NCBI GenBank assembly: GCA_902793875.1
Contig: CADBFL010000026.1
Span: 1 to 12,934 of the forward strand
Length of the DNA stretch: 12,934 nt
Source: an uncultured Eubacteriales bacterium
GTDB lineage: Bacteria; Bacillota; Clostridia; Peptostreptococcales; Anaerovoracaceae
Direction: 5' to 3'
In this document: one piece after another, positions 11,921 through 12,934 of the stretch
Numbering within the stretch: position 1 is the stretch's first letter
Layout of the letters: every line of letters starts with the position of its first letter
Position numbers and translations under genes: made by a program
Notes under the pieces: generated by a model
What the model was told of the DNA's origin: nothing
What the model saw: the letters and a program-made list of their open reading frames with translations, nothing else
Databases searched by the model: none

Positions 11921-12934
11921 TCAGGATTCGCTTACGTATCCTCCGTTGTTTCCGGATATCCAGCCGATCCAGGTCTTGCCCTTGTTGAGAGTCTGCACCG
12001 CATATGCTCTGGCTTCGGCATCCTCCGAGTCTTCGCCTTCTTCAGGCTCCGGAGTGATTATGATGGCTGTGCTGTCCTTGTCCTTCTTTGCTTCTTCGAT
12101 ATCCACGCTCGGATCCTTGAGGATGAGATAGTCGCCGTCGACTGTCCACTCTATCTCCTTGACAGTGCCCTTGCTGTAGAGCTTAGCCTTGCCTCCCTTG
12201 AGATCGTAATTGCAGTATGTCACGCTGCCGCCGAGACCGTAGTCATCCTTGGTCACGTATTCAGTGTTGTCGATGAGCACGAGAAGGTTGTCTCTTGCGA
12301 AGTCGTTTTCGAAATCGGAAGTATGGTACATCTCGTCCTCTTCGTTATACTTCCATGTGCTGCCTTCAAGAGCGATCTCTGAATACCTGACATTTACAGT
12401 CGTTGCAGGGTCCTCGCTTACAGGGCCCGGCTCATCGTTGAAGTAGAACTTCGTGTAGTCGTTAGGAGTCGTTCTGAGACCTTCGTTCTTGATGGTCGCA
12501 GGGACCTTGCTGCCGTAGATGATGCCGGTGTGTTCAACGTTGACAGCTCTTGTATCGTCTCTTCCGTACATGCCTTCGACGTCATCGAGATACATCTGGT
12601 CGATATGATCGATATCGTACCAGTCGAACATCTTATCGGCTCCGATGTAGTTATCGGTCGTGTGGCTCATTCCCCAGTGGATGAATATGGCGTCAAAAAG
12701 CATCGAGAATTTGACGAACGGCGGACGCGCGCTCCTCGTAGGTCCGATGACCTCAGGAAGCTTGGTGTCGTCGGCATAGAACCAGAGCATCCTGGTTATG
12801 CCGCCCTCGACCTCTGCCTGGAGAACCATGTCAGGGGAGTATTCAGGATCGTCCATCCCCCACTGAGGCCTCGCGTCAGGAGCGTTCTCGACCACGAATG
12901 CCACGTTGCGTCTTTCGAGAGCTGAAGTGTCGAA
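11921..12934 (-). CDS. DUF3048 domain (YerB-like) protein, 5' truncated by window edge
   Basis: The frame is open to the right edge, giving 337 visible residues; the N-terminus, probably with a lipoprotein signal as in YerB, lies outside. The visible start 'FDTSALERRNVAFVVENAPDARPQ' is split as FDTSALERRN and VAFVVENAPDARPQ, matching the DUF3048 opening (avmvdN.pdARPQ.G). It is followed by 'VEGGITRMLWFY', 'VIGPTRSARPPFV' and 'FDAIFIHWGMS', all hallmark segments. The C-terminal DUF3048_C part has 'WTVDGDYLILKDPS' and the closing 'NKGKTWIGWI'. An acidic insert (EPEEGEDSEDAEA) lies just before that closing strand. The family is extracytoplasmic and of unknown function. An in-frame GTG at 12904 is internal to the conserved domain and is not the true start. 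The gene is divergent in strand from the rest of the window and converges on the macrodomain gene. Confidence 0.88.
   Translation of the reverse strand, partial: FDTSALERRNVAFVVENAPDARPQWGMDDPEYSPDMVLQAEVEGGITRMLWFYADDTKLPEVIGPTRSARPPFVKFSMLFDAIFIHWGMSHTTDNYIGADKMFDWYDIDHIDQMYLDDVEGMYGRDDTRAVNVEHTGIIYGSKVPATIKNEGLRTTPNDYTKFYFNDEPGPVSEDPATTVNVRYSEIALEGSTWKYNEEDEMYHTSDFENDFARDNLLVLIDNTEYVTKDDYGLGGSVTYCNYDLKGGKAKLYSKGTVKEIEWTVDGDYLILKDPSVDIEEAKKDKDSTAIIITPEPEEGEDSEDAEARAYAVQTLNKGKTWIGWISGNNGGYVSES

Overview
The window looks like the chromosome of an anaerobic Firmicute, most likely a Clostridia-class organism. That is an inference from gene content (butanol-dehydrogenase-type iron alcohol dehydrogenase, SpoVK/CbbX-like AAA+ ATPase, DUF3048 lipoprotein family, AmmeMemoRadiSam genes), strong purine-rich Shine-Dalgarno sites and dense gene packing. 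Arginine is mostly AGG/AGA and isoleucine often ATA. Coding DNA is GC-rich, while the gaps, above all 260-620, are visibly AT-rich. No tRNA, rRNA, CRISPR array or recognisable transposase was seen.

Layout: (1) 2-172 is the 3' end of a gene, probably radical SAM/SPASM. (2) 173-550 has no convincing gene but holds eight copies of TGTGTAT/ATACACA in strictly alternating orientation, at spacings 30-53-30-23-30-53-30, mirror-symmetric about position 391.5. (3) 551-2546 is a TetR-controlled unit with a sigma-A-type promoter and a perfect operator-like palindrome, followed by overlapping tetR, CPBP intramembrane protease and GNAT acetyltransferase genes. (4) An alpha/beta hydrolase (2622-3545) ends in a terminator. 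(5) A single-gene AAA+ unit (3644-4810) is bounded by terminators. (6) 4981-9783 is a tight five-gene operon: iron alcohol dehydrogenase, MEMO-AMMECR1 fusion, AmmeMemoRadiSam radical SAM enzyme, methyltransferase and sirtuin, closed by a strong terminator. (7) 9923-11828 holds a cytoplasmic VWA protein and a macrodomain protein with a helical, HTH-like C-terminal domain. (8) A DUF3048 gene enters from the right on the minus strand and converges on the macrodomain gene at a probable bidirectional terminator.

How the genes may work together: the fused MEMO-AMMECR1 protein and the radical SAM enzyme supply all three parts of the AmmeMemoRadiSam system, whose role I regard as poorly defined. The sirtuin consumes NAD+ and makes O-acyl-ADP-ribose, which some macrodomains bind or hydrolyse. 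The nearby VWA plus macrodomain pair therefore suggests an NAD+/ADP-ribose stress or regulatory module, although a terminator separates it from the sirtuin. The symmetric repeat array at 264-519 is the feature least explained by known families.
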